Shown piece after piece: positions 23,625-32,236 of a stretch of 38,348 nt of DNA. The DNA lies in assembly GCA_021736385.1 (NCBI GenBank), contig JAIPFY010000029.1:1-38348 (forward strand). The letters run 5' to 3'. Under the pieces are notes generated by a model. That model saw nothing but the letters and a program-made list of their open reading frames with translations. It had not been told where the DNA came from and searched no databases. Source of the stretch: Spirochaetia bacterium. GTDB lineage: Bacteria; Spirochaetota; Spirochaetia; CAKZLE01. A program made the translations under genes and the position numbers. The first letter of the stretch is position 1. Every line of letters starts with the position of its first letter.

Positions 23625-25763
23625 ATGATGACAAAAAAAATTAGTGATTCTATCCGCAGAGTCGATGCCGTGGACAAAGCCGGCGGTTATACGCAGTACA
23701 TCTCAGACATGTCTTTTGATGAACTGCACTACGGCCGGCTTGTCCGTGGTCTACGCTCTCATGCAAGAATCACACATATCGATCTCCCCGCACTTCCTGA
23801 CGGCTACTATTTCATCACCAAGGATCATATCCCCGAAGGCGGGAAGAATGAGATCCAGCAGATCGGAACAGACTGGCCGGTCTTCGCAGACGACGAAGTA
23901 ACCTTCTACGGAGAGACCATCGGGATCCTCGTAGGCCCTGATAGAGAGAAAGTACTGGAGATCGAACGATCGATCTCTATTGAATATGAAAAACTTGAAG
24001 CGGTGTTCACCATCGATGACGGGCTTGCGATGAAGACCGGTCTGATCAACGGTACGAATAACACCTATGCTGATTACCATCTCAACAAAGGTGATGTCGA
24101 TGCAGGCTTTGCCCGAGCTGATCAGATCATCGAAGATGAGATCACCACGGGCTTTCAGGAACACCTGTATATGGAACCACAGGGAATGGTCGCACAGTAT
24201 GTAGACGGTGACTATATCATCACAGCTTCCTGTCAATGCCCGTTCTATCTCCGCAAGGCAGTAGCCAATGTCCTGAACACCGACAAAGAGCACATCATCG
24301 TCAGACAGGCTGTGACCGGCGGGGCCTTCGGAGGCAAGGAACATTTTCCTGATATCATCGCCGCTCCTCTGGTCGTCGCTGCCCGTGTGGTGGGTAAACC
24401 CATCCAGGTGGTGTTCGATCGCAAGGATGATATCAGTTTCACAGCAAAGCGCCACCCGAGTCGTGGGATCTTCAGGACCGGACTGGACAAAGAGGGTAAT
24501 ATCGTAGCGATGGATGTTGATGTGACGATCAATGCCGGAGCCTATATGAGCTGCTCGAATATCGTGCTGCAGCGAGCTATCTTCTCGATCAACAGCGTCT
24601 ATGATATACCCAATGTGCATGTACGGGGACGTTCGGTCGCAACCAATGCCTTTCCCTCTGATGCGTTCAGGGGGTTCGGAGCACCCCAGGGGATCTTCCT
24701 GGCTGAGATGCACCTGTCTCACATCGCTTCTCATCTCGGGATAGACCCGGCCTCCTACAAGCAGCGCTATTTCATCTCCAAGGGTGATACCACCATCACC
24801 AACGGACTGATGCATGATGAGGTGAAACTGCCTCTGATGCTGGAGAAAGCTGCAGAAGCTTCAGATCTCTATGAAAAACAGCGCCTGTATGCAACTGGTT
24901 CTGGAAAAGGGATGGGAGTCTCATTCTATAACCATGGTGCAGGGTTCACCGGTAATGGTGAGAAAGAGATCATCAAGGCCAGGCTTCGTATGAAGAAGCA
25001 CCGAAATGGTCATGTGGATATCCTGCTCTCCAACGTCGAGATGGGACAGGGACTTCAGACCACATTCCCCAAGATCGCCGCAGCGATCCTTGAAATCCCC
25101 ATGGAAGATATCTCCTGCGACAATCCTGATACCTCCATCGTCCCAGATTCAGGACCGACGGTTGCCTCCAGATCGCTGATGGTCGTCGGGAAGCTGGTAG
25201 AGCGTGCCTCACAGCAGCTGAAAGAACGCTGGGATGAGTCGCCAGAGGTCGAAGTGGAAGTGAAGTACATACACCCCGAGGGGTGTCAATGGGATCAGGA
25301 GACCCTGCAGGGCGATGCCTATCCGACCTACGGGTGGGGTGTATGCATCGTGGAAGTCGAGGTCGACCCTGCGACTGCCGAGGTAGAGACCAAAGGGATC
25401 TGGACGGTCCATGATGTCGGTATCGCTATCGATGAGATGATCGTTCACGGACAGGTCAACGGAGGAGTCATCCAATCACTCGGATACGGGAGTCTCGAGA
25501 AACTCGAATACAAGGACGGCAGATTCTACCAGAACACACTTGCCGATTACATGATACCTACTTCGATGGACTTCCCCATGATGAGCAGCCAACTGGTCGA
25601 CAACCCCTATGAGAATGGTCCCTTCGGTGCCAAAGGTCTGGGGGAACTGGTCTTTGACGGTGCATCAGCGGCATTTGCCGATGCGGTACAGCAGGCGATA
25701 GGAAAGAACATCAACCGTATCCCAGTCACTCCGGAATACATCATGGAGGTAATGAACTCATGA
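23625..25763 (+). CDS. xdhA: Xanthine dehydrogenase, molybdopterin-binding subunit (XdhA-like)
   Basis: The 712-residue protein is the molybdenum subunit of a three-gene xanthine dehydrogenase (E. coli XdhA about 750). The MoCo-binding GGAFGGKE ends in E239, matching the purine-orienting Glu of bovine xanthine oxidase (E802); R349 in DAFRGFGAPQG matches R880; and E674 in PFGAKGLGEL matches the catalytic Glu (E1261). All three point to genuine purine hydroxylation (hypoxanthine to xanthine to urate, or the reverse under reducing conditions). GGAGGAA precedes the ATG. The stop overlaps the start of the 2Fe-2S subunit by 4 bases. The Se-dependence proposed for such clusters involves a labile cofactor and leaves no codon trace. 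Confidence 0.9.
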   Translation: MMTKKISDSIRRVDAVDKAGGYTQYISDMSFDELHYGRLVRGLRSHARITHIDLPALPDGYYFITKDHIPEGGKNEIQQIGTDWPVFADDEVTFYGETIGILVGPDREKVLEIERSISIEYEKLEAVFTIDDGLAMKTGLINGTNNTYADYHLNKGDVDAGFARADQIIEDEITTGFQEHLYMEPQGMVAQYVDGDYIITASCQCPFYLRKAVANVLNTDKEHIIVRQAVTGGAFGGKEHFPDIIAAPLVVAARVVGKPIQVVFDRKDDISFTAKRHPSRGIFRTGLDKEGNIVAMDVDVTINAGAYMSCSNIVLQRAIFSINSVYDIPNVHVRGRSVATNAFPSDAFRGFGAPQGIFLAEMHLSHIASHLGIDPASYKQRYFISKGDTTITNGLMHDEVKLPLMLEKAAEASDLYEKQRLYATGSGKGMGVSFYNHGAGFTGNGEKEIIKARLRMKKHRNGHVDILLSNVEMGQGLQTTFPKIAAAILEIPMEDISCDNPDTSIVPDSGPTVASRSLMVVGKLVERASQQLKERWDESPEVEVEVKYIHPEGCQWDQETLQGDAYPTYGWGVCIVEVEVDPATAEVETKGIWTVHDVGIAIDEMIVHGQVNGGVIQSLGYGSLEKLEYKDGRFYQNTLADYMIPTSMDFPMMSSQLVDNPYENGPFGAKGLGELVFDGASAAFADAVQQAIGKNINRIPVTPEYIMEVMNS

Positions 25764-26233
25764 GTACCATCACATTCAGACTGAATGAGAAGAATATATC
25801 GCTGGAAGCAGATCCCGCATCACGTCTTCTTGACCTGCTTCGTGAAGACCTCGGTCTTTCGGCAGTGAAAGAAGGCTGCGGTGAAGGTGAGTGCGGTGCA
25901 TGCTCTGTCCTGAAGGACGGCGTGCTGGTCAACTCCTGCATGGTACCTGTCGGTACCATAGAACACTGTTCGATCGAGACCCTCGAAGGGTTGCGAGAGA
26001 CTGATGAAGGGCGATGCATCATCGAGGCCTTCGCTGATACCGGAGCTGTACAATGCGGTTTCTGCACACCGGGCATGGTCATGGCAAGTATTGCCCTGCT
26101 GCGATCGAATGCCAGACCGACCCTGGAAGAGATCAAAGTCGCTCTTTCGGGTAATCTGTGCAGATGTACCGGCTACGACATGATCATCAAAGGTGTTCAG
26201 CTTGCGGCTGAACGGGGAGATGGCATATGGTAA
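25760..26233 (+). CDS. xdhC: Xanthine dehydrogenase, 2Fe-2S subunit (XdhC-like)
   Basis: The 157-residue electron-transfer subunit has both expected cluster motifs: plant-type ferredoxin CGEGECGACSVLKDG with a fourth Cys in VNSC, and the second motif QCGFCTPGM with CRCTGY. Length equals E. coli XdhC (159). It passes electrons from the molybdenum centre to the FAD subunit. The start overlaps xdhA by 4 bases and the stop overlaps the FAD gene by 7, consistent with equimolar coupled translation. Since XdhD in the same operon has lost its own iron-sulfur cysteines, this subunit may also serve XdhD; that is inference. Confidence 0.92.
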   Translation: MSTITFRLNEKNISLEADPASRLLDLLREDLGLSAVKEGCGEGECGACSVLKDGVLVNSCMVPVGTIEHCSIETLEGLRETDEGRCIIEAFADTGAVQCGFCTPGMVMASIALLRSNARPTLEEIKVALSGNLCRCTGYDMIIKGVQLAAERGDGIW

Positions 26234-27078
26234 AGACATATAGACCGGAGAACCTGCAGGAGGCATTACGTATCCGCAGGGAGACCCATGCAGTCCCTCT
26301 TGCCGGAGGGACGGATCTGATGGTCCGCTATCGAAGCTGGGCAGGGACCCTGCCGAAGTTCCCCTGGCCGGTCCTGTTCATCAACCACCTGACTGAACTC
26401 AAGACGATGGGACTCAGAGAGGACGGCCTGCACATCGGTGCGGGCGTCACCCTGTCTGAGATCGAACGGGAGATGGAAGCCCCTCAGGCTCTTCGAGCGG
26501 CGGTGAGCGAGATGGCAGCCCCTGCGTTGAGGAATCTCGGGACTCTGGCTGGGAACATCTGTAATGCATCCCCGGCAGGAGATGCGGTATGTGTGCTCTA
26601 TGCACTCGATGCCCAGGTCGTCCTTACCTCGCTTTCAGGTGCCAGGACCGTGTCTGTGATGGACTTCATCACAGGACCGGGAAGAAAGGATCTCAATGAT
26701 GATGAACTGATGACAGATATCATCATCCCCCATGCCAATTTCTCTCATGTCTCCTACCGTAAAGTAGGGACGAGAAAAGCCAATGCCCTCTCGAAGATGT
26801 CCTTCTGTGCCCTTGCCAAGACCAAACTGGGCCGGATCGACGATGTACGTATTGCCTTCGGAGCTGTAGGCCCCACGGTCGTTCGCTCCTGGGAGACAGA
26901 GAAGAAACTGCTCGGGATGGATGCAGATGACCTGAAAGATCATCTGTCTGCCATACACGATGATTATGATGCCATGATCCATCCGATCGACGATCAGAGG
27001 TCCACTGCCGTCTACAGAAAACAGGTCTCTCTGAATCTGCTTGATCAGTTTCTGCAGAACCTCGTAAAGGAGTTGTGA
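26227..27078 (+). CDS. xdhB: Xanthine dehydrogenase, FAD-binding subunit (XdhB-like)
   Basis: The 283-residue protein matches the FAD-binding medium subunits of molybdenum hydroxylases. The two FAD loops are LAGGTDLMVRYR (about residues 25-36) and RNLGTLAGNICNASPAGD (about 103-120), and a C-terminal CO_deh_flav_C-type domain contains YRKQVSLNLLDQF. E. coli XdhB is 292 residues. It takes electrons from the 2Fe-2S subunit to NAD or another acceptor, possibly the YgfK module. ATG overlaps the xdhC stop (ATGGTAA), and the next gene starts one base after its stop. Confidence 0.92.
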   Translation: MVKTYRPENLQEALRIRRETHAVPLAGGTDLMVRYRSWAGTLPKFPWPVLFINHLTELKTMGLREDGLHIGAGVTLSEIEREMEAPQALRAAVSEMAAPALRNLGTLAGNICNASPAGDAVCVLYALDAQVVLTSLSGARTVSVMDFITGPGRKDLNDDELMTDIIIPHANFSHVSYRKVGTRKANALSKMSFCALAKTKLGRIDDVRIAFGAVGPTVVRSWETEKKLLGMDADDLKDHLSAIHDDYDAMIHPIDDQRSTAVYRKQVSLNLLDQFLQNLVKEL

Positions 27079-27079
27079 T

Positions 27080-28444
27080 ATGAGCAGCGTGTTACTGAAG
27101 AACATCTATTACCTGCATCTCTCTTCTGGTACAGAACCCCTGAGGGATCATGACCTTTTGATGACCGATGGTGTGGTCAGCCACATAGGACCGGAACTGC
27201 AGGCCCCGGAAGGGGCTCGTGTGATCGACTGTTCACGTCATGTGGTGGTCCCCGGCTTCGTGAATACCCACCATCACTTCTATCAGACCCTGACGAGGAA
27301 TATCCCTGCAGTGCAGGATGCCAAACTCTTTGATTGGCTGCTGCACCTGTACGAAGTATGGAAACACATCGATGAAGAGGGAGTCTATTACTCTTCGCTC
27401 CTTGCCATGGGTGAACTGCTCAAGACCGGCTGTACCACGTCAACCGATCATCACTACCTCTATCCCGACACCTTCACGACTGATCTGATGGGCCTCCAGT
27501 TCAAAGCCGCACAGACGCTCGGTATGCGATTCAGCCCCACCCGGGGATCGATGTCACGAAGCAAGAAGGATGGAGGACTGCCTCCGGATTCAGTGGTCCA
27601 GAGCGAAGATGTCATCATGAAAGACAGCCTCAGGGTCATCGAACAGTACCATGACCCATCCCCGCTGGCTATGAACAAGATCGTTCTTGCTCCCTGCAGC
27701 CCGTTCAGTGTCACGAAGGACCTGATGAAGGAATCAGTGAAACTTGCCCGTCAGTACGGTGTGACCCTGCATACGCATCTGGCAGAGACGTTCGATGAGA
27801 ATGATTTCTGTGTCGAGATCTACGGGAAACGGCCTCTGGCCTTGATGGAAGAGTGTGATTTCATCGGTGAGGATGTCTTCTATGCCCATGGGATACACTT
27901 TGATGATGATGAACTGGCACTGCTTGCACAGACGGGCACCCATATCGCCCATTGTCCCTCATCGAATATGAGACTCGGCTCTGGTATCTGCCGGGTGCAT
28001 GAGATGCTGCCGATGGGGATAAACGTCGCTATCGGTGTTGATGGATCAGCTTCCAATGATTCTTCAGACTTCCTCGGAGAGATGCGCAATACCCTGCTGT
28101 TGCAGCGGGTGCGATACGGCAGCGGTGCGATCACCGCCAAAGAGGTCTTTACCATGGCGAGTGAGAACGGGGCAAAGCTCCTGCATTTCGATCGTGTGGG
28201 AAAACTCGAAGTAGGGTATGCAGCTGATGCTGCCATCTTCGATGTGAGCACCTTCGAATATGCCGGGTCTCTGTCAGACCCTCTTGCCGCTCTGATCTTC
28301 ACCGGTTACAACCATGCTACCGATTATACGATAGTCAATGGCAAGGTGGTCGTCGATCATGGCTCGCTCGTCGGGATCGATGAGCATGAACTGGCAGCAA
28401 AGGCAAACGCGCTTGCGTTCGCCATGCTGGAGAAATCGAAATAA
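27080..28444 (+). CDS. 8-oxoguanine-deaminase-like amidohydrolase
   Basis: The 454-residue protein resembles 8-oxoguanine deaminases such as Pseudomonas PA0142 along its length: NTHHHFYQTLTRNIPA with the HxH ligands, GCTTSTDHHYLYP, SRSKKDGGLPPDSVV, LAPCSPFSV, LHTHLAET (His), YAHGIH (His) and IGVDGSASND (Asp). Such enzymes turn 8-oxoguanine into urate, which would feed the pathway of this locus directly; guanine or isoxanthopterin are alternatives. GGAG lies 8 bases before the ATG and the gene directly follows the FAD subunit. It is distinct from ssnA (low similarity), so the operon has two deaminase-type hydrolases. Confidence 0.85.
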   Translation: MSSVLLKNIYYLHLSSGTEPLRDHDLLMTDGVVSHIGPELQAPEGARVIDCSRHVVVPGFVNTHHHFYQTLTRNIPAVQDAKLFDWLLHLYEVWKHIDEEGVYYSSLLAMGELLKTGCTTSTDHHYLYPDTFTTDLMGLQFKAAQTLGMRFSPTRGSMSRSKKDGGLPPDSVVQSEDVIMKDSLRVIEQYHDPSPLAMNKIVLAPCSPFSVTKDLMKESVKLARQYGVTLHTHLAETFDENDFCVEIYGKRPLALMEECDFIGEDVFYAHGIHFDDDELALLAQTGTHIAHCPSSNMRLGSGICRVHEMLPMGINVAIGVDGSASNDSSDFLGEMRNTLLLQRVRYGSGAITAKEVFTMASENGAKLLHFDRVGKLEVGYAADAAIFDVSTFEYAGSLSDPLAALIFTGYNHATDYTIVNGKVVVDHGSLVGIDEHELAAKANALAFAMLEKSK

Positions 28445-28460
28445 GGACTGGGAGGTTTTT

Positions 28461-29312
28461 ATGATAACAGAGTTTATAACCTGTGGTTCGTTACCTGAAC
28501 TGCTGGTCACACGAAACAGACTCGCAAACTCCTGTGTACTGATCGCAGGCGGTACCGAGCTTAATAGACTCGGTTCTCCCGTCGCAGAAAAAGAACTTGC
28601 ATACGTGAGTCTGTCAGGACTTGGACTGGATCAGATCCAGTTCAAGGATGATGGATTGTATATAGGATCAATGGTGACCCTGCAGCAGCTGCTCGATGCC
28701 GAAGAGGACCCTCTCTGGCTGAAAGAGGCAGTGAAGGGTGCCGGTTCCCGAACGTTGAGGAACATGGCTACCATCGGTGGGAACATCGGATCGTTCAGAG
28801 ACGACTCCTATCTGCTGCCGGCACTCATCGCAGCCAAGGCACGCATACTCACTGCTGATGTCGATGAACAGGGGGTGCTGATCGAAGAGGATGTGCCTAT
28901 CCGTGAATACACAGAACATGCATCTGCATTCAACGGTTCCTGTATCACGCAGATCGTGATCAAGCGCCTTGATCGCATCGTATTGACAAAACGATATGCA
29001 CGCACCGTCCAGAGACGTCCTGATGCGATCATCTCCTTTGGTGCAGCATGTGATGGCTCCGCCCTTGCAGACATTCGGATCGCAGTCGGTGCACTCGGGA
29101 CCGGAGTCGCGAGACTCAAAGAGGTAGAGGAAGGGATCTTGACCGGCAGCTTGACTACCCATGAGGAGATCCTTCAGGTGGTGAAGAAGACAACCTCTGT
29201 CACAGATGACATAACCGGAAGTGCCGCATACAGGCAGTATCTGGTGAGTGTCACGATCGCAGATATGCTTGCTCGCTGCAAGCAGATAGCAGAAGGAGGT
29301 ACGTGCACATGA
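28461..29312 (+). CDS. ygfM: YgfM-type FAD-binding subunit of a molybdenum hydroxylase
   Basis: The 283-residue protein is a second FAD subunit, related to but distinct from the one at 26227. FAD loops are IAGGTELNRLG (about residues 28-38) and RNMATIGGNIGSFRDD (about 100-115), the latter lacking the Asn-Ala-Ser-Pro of true xanthine dehydrogenase subunits. Position immediately before xdhD is as in E. coli. The ATG at 28461 is preceded by GGGAGG; a longer frame from 28338 lies within the upstream gene and is rejected. The stop overlaps the xdhD start (ATGA). The protein probably carries electrons to or from XdhD. Confidence 0.9.
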   Translation: MITEFITCGSLPELLVTRNRLANSCVLIAGGTELNRLGSPVAEKELAYVSLSGLGLDQIQFKDDGLYIGSMVTLQQLLDAEEDPLWLKEAVKGAGSRTLRNMATIGGNIGSFRDDSYLLPALIAAKARILTADVDEQGVLIEEDVPIREYTEHASAFNGSCITQIVIKRLDRIVLTKRYARTVQRRPDAIISFGAACDGSALADIRIAVGALGTGVARLKEVEEGILTGSLTTHEEILQVVKKTTSVTDDITGSAAYRQYLVSVTIADMLARCKQIAEGGTCT

Positions 29313-32182
29313 AGATTTCCTGTACAGTCAACGGGACCCCCAGGGTGTTCCATGCAGAACCTCATGAAGATGTTCAGCATCTGCTGAAGAGAGAGGGATA
29401 TATATCAGTACGCGACAGTGATGATGCTGAAGGGTTCGCCGGGAGTGATACCATTCTCTTAGACGGGATCCCTGTCTATGCGAAGCTTCTTTCGGTCGGG
29501 CAGATCCAGGGCCGTACGATCAGTACTCCCGAATCCTTACTCAGCGGACGGAAGCTGAGTGTCATCCAGCAGGCTATGGTCGATGCCGGTGTCGTACAGT
29601 CAGGATACAATGCGCCTGCAGCCGCACTGCTGCTCAGTGAGCTGCTGGAACGCGATCCAGACCCGTCTGAAGCAGCTGTCAAAGATGCCCTTTCAGGGCT
29701 GTTCAATCGTGCGACCGGGTATCAGCAGTTCTTTCAGGCTGTAGAGATCGCCAAAGAACGCATGAAAGATCCCGATTATGCCACGGAGATCGCTCCCGAG
29801 TTCAGAGACGATCTGAGAGTCGTGGGAAAGGTAAGACCGAAGATCGACGGGACCAAACTCGTAGCAGGCTGGAAGGCGTTCGTGGAGGATATGGTAGAAC
29901 CTGGCTCCTGTACGCTGAAGATGCTCAGAAGTCCCCATGCCCATGCCTATATCACCGATATCGATACGACCGCTGCACAGGCGATCCCCGGTGTCCTGGC
30001 TGTGATAACCCATCTGAACTGCCCCGACCGCTACTATGGGAAGGCTGGTCAGGGATTCCCTGAACCCTCCCCCTATGACAGCAGGATGTTCAATCAGAAA
30101 GTGCGTCATGTCGGAGACAGGGTCGCTGCTGTCGTGGCAGAGACTCCGGAGATCGCAGAACAGGCGCTGTCTGCAATCAAGGTGACCTATGAGGTGCTCC
30201 CTGCGATATTCACCGTCGATGAGGCAATGGCTGATGATGCTCCGATCGTCCAGAACGGCGTGGTAGAGTATATGGCAGGCGCCCCTGATGATCTTGAGCA
30301 GTACAATGCCTCTGCCGAGCCGAAGGACGGGAAGGTCGTCATCCAGTTCCCCATACATGCAGATCCTCATAGGAACATCGCAGCAGGAGCTCATGGCTCA
30401 ATCGGTGATGTCGATCAGGGATTCTCAGAGGCTGACACGGTGATCGAACGGACCTATGAGACCTCACAGATCCAGTGCACCCCCCTTGAGACCCATATCT
30501 CCTATGCGAAGATGGATGGCGACCGAGTCATCCTCCATGCATCTACGCAAGTGCCCTGGCATCTGCGCAGGATCGTGGCCACAGCCCTGGGGATCAGCGA
30601 GAACAAAGTCCGAGTCATCAAAGAACGTGTGGGCGGCGGATACGGTTCGAAACAGGATATCCTGCTTGAAGATGTGACCGCGTATGCCTCGTTTCTGACC
30701 GGAAGACCTGTGCTGTACCATTACTCCCGTAAAGAGGAGTTCATCGGGAACAGCACCCGTCATCCCATGAAGATCACGGTAAGACTGGGGTCGAAGAAAG
30801 ACGGCTCGATCACAGCAGTCTACATGGATGTCAGAGCCAATACCGGTCCCTATGGGAATCACTGCCTGACGGTACCGATGAATGCATGCTCTAAGTCATT
30901 ACCGCTCATCCTCTGTCCGAACATGAAGTTCGATGTGACGACCTATTATACCAATATACCCCCGACCGGAGCCTATCAGGGATACGGGGCACCCAAGGGG
31001 AGTTTCGCTCTGATGACAGCCCTCGGTGAACTCGCTTCTGAACTCGGGCTCGACCTTCTTGATGTGATCGAGAAGAACAGGGTACGGGATGGATCACTGC
31101 TTGAGATCCTCAAGTGCCTCGGGGAAGGCCGCGAAGGCACCCCTGCCTATGTGAAGAGCTGCGGACTCGAACCGGCTCTGACAGAAGGCGCCAACATGAT
31201 CGACTGGGGAGTGAAGGAACAAGCTGATGATCCTGATGTGATGATCGGTAAAGGTGTCGCGATCATACAGCAGGGATCGGGTCTTCCCGGACTCGATCAC
31301 TCCTGTGCGGATATAAAGATGCTTGCTGATGGATCGTTCATGCTGCACTCAGGAGGTGCTGACCTGGGTACCGGACTCGATACGGTCTCAGTGAAGTTCG
31401 CCGCTGAGGTGCTCTGTGTCGATATGGGACAGGTATCGATCCTCTCCGGTGATACCGACAACACCCCCTTTGATACCGGTGCCTATGCATCAAGCGGTAC
31501 GTTCTTCTCAGGAAGTGCCTCGATGTTTGCAGCTGAGGACCTGAAGAAGGAGATCCTCTCCAGTGCGGCAGCGATTCTCAAAGAACCGGTAGAGGACCTG
31601 GCTCTTGCAGTCCCTGGAAAAGTGGTAAGCACCTCCGGTGCTGAACTTACCTACTGGGAGATAGCTCAGGAGACTCAGGCTGGACTCGGCAGGGGACAGC
31701 TGGTAGGATATGCATCCTTTACCACTGAAGACTCTGCCTTCCCCTATGGAGCACACTTCGCTCAGGTATCGGTGAACAGACTTACCGGTGAGATCCATGT
31801 GGATAAATACTATGCACTGCAGGATTGCGGTACTCCGATCAATCCTGAGCTGGCCCTCGGTCAGATCTACGGCGGGTCCTTCAAATCGATCGGACACACG
31901 CTGTATGAGGATATGATGCTCGATGATCAGGGAGTATGTCAGGTCACCGGACTGCGTGATTACGGCGTGCCCATGATCAGTGAACTCCCGACGGACTTCA
32001 AAGCGGTACTGGTCCCGACCGATGACCCCTATGGACCGTTCGGAGGGAAATCCGTCTCTGAGATCAGCTGCAACGGAGCTGCTCCTGCGATAGCGAACGC
32101 TATCCATGATGCGGTCGGGATCTGGATCAGGACCTGGCCGATGACCCCTGAGAAAGTGCTTAGAGCGTTAGGTAACATATAG
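29309..32182 (+). CDS. xdhD: XdhD (YgfN)-type selenium-linked molybdenum hydroxylase
   Basis: The 957-residue fusion has a ferredoxin-like N-terminus (1-155) and the molybdopterin domains. All Cys expected for the two 2Fe-2S clusters are replaced: RDSDDAEGFAGSDTILLDG at 35-53 and VQSGYNAPAAA around 98, NRATGY around 141; E. coli XdhD, as I recall it, shows the same loss. In the active site Q449 (GGGYGSKQ) replaces the purine-orienting Glu and Q557 (AYQGYGAPKG) replaces the Arg; the catalytic Glu is kept in FGGKSVSEIS. So it is not a standard xanthine dehydrogenase. I choose ATG 29309 (GGAGG at 9 bases) over GTG 29303. Electrons must pass through other subunits such as XdhC, YgfM or YgfK. Confidence 0.92.
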   Translation: MKISCTVNGTPRVFHAEPHEDVQHLLKREGYISVRDSDDAEGFAGSDTILLDGIPVYAKLLSVGQIQGRTISTPESLLSGRKLSVIQQAMVDAGVVQSGYNAPAAALLLSELLERDPDPSEAAVKDALSGLFNRATGYQQFFQAVEIAKERMKDPDYATEIAPEFRDDLRVVGKVRPKIDGTKLVAGWKAFVEDMVEPGSCTLKMLRSPHAHAYITDIDTTAAQAIPGVLAVITHLNCPDRYYGKAGQGFPEPSPYDSRMFNQKVRHVGDRVAAVVAETPEIAEQALSAIKVTYEVLPAIFTVDEAMADDAPIVQNGVVEYMAGAPDDLEQYNASAEPKDGKVVIQFPIHADPHRNIAAGAHGSIGDVDQGFSEADTVIERTYETSQIQCTPLETHISYAKMDGDRVILHASTQVPWHLRRIVATALGISENKVRVIKERVGGGYGSKQDILLEDVTAYASFLTGRPVLYHYSRKEEFIGNSTRHPMKITVRLGSKKDGSITAVYMDVRANTGPYGNHCLTVPMNACSKSLPLILCPNMKFDVTTYYTNIPPTGAYQGYGAPKGSFALMTALGELASELGLDLLDVIEKNRVRDGSLLEILKCLGEGREGTPAYVKSCGLEPALTEGANMIDWGVKEQADDPDVMIGKGVAIIQQGSGLPGLDHSCADIKMLADGSFMLHSGGADLGTGLDTVSVKFAAEVLCVDMGQVSILSGDTDNTPFDTGAYASSGTFFSGSASMFAAEDLKKEILSSAAAILKEPVEDLALAVPGKVVSTSGAELTYWEIAQETQAGLGRGQLVGYASFTTEDSAFPYGAHFAQVSVNRLTGEIHVDKYYALQDCGTPINPELALGQIYGGSFKSIGHTLYEDMMLDDQGVCQVTGLRDYGVPMISELPTDFKAVLVPTDDPYGPFGGKSVSEISCNGAAPAIANAIHDAVGIWIRTWPMTPEKVLRALGNI

Positions 32183-32236
32183 AACACGTACCGGATGGTA
32201 TGAACAAAAAAACCGTAGAAGGAATGGTAGATAAGA

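Noticed and set aside
23751-24815. Long antisense frame (354 codons) opposite xdhA
   Set aside because: Its frame mirrors codon bias of the real gene; xdhA has all catalytic motifs on the plus strand. The same applies to long antisense frames opposite xdhD and ygfK.
28338-28460. Upstream extension of ygfM to base 28338
   Set aside because: It lies inside the 8-oxoguanine-deaminase-like gene; GGGAGG directly precedes the ATG at 28461, which also gives the family N-terminus.
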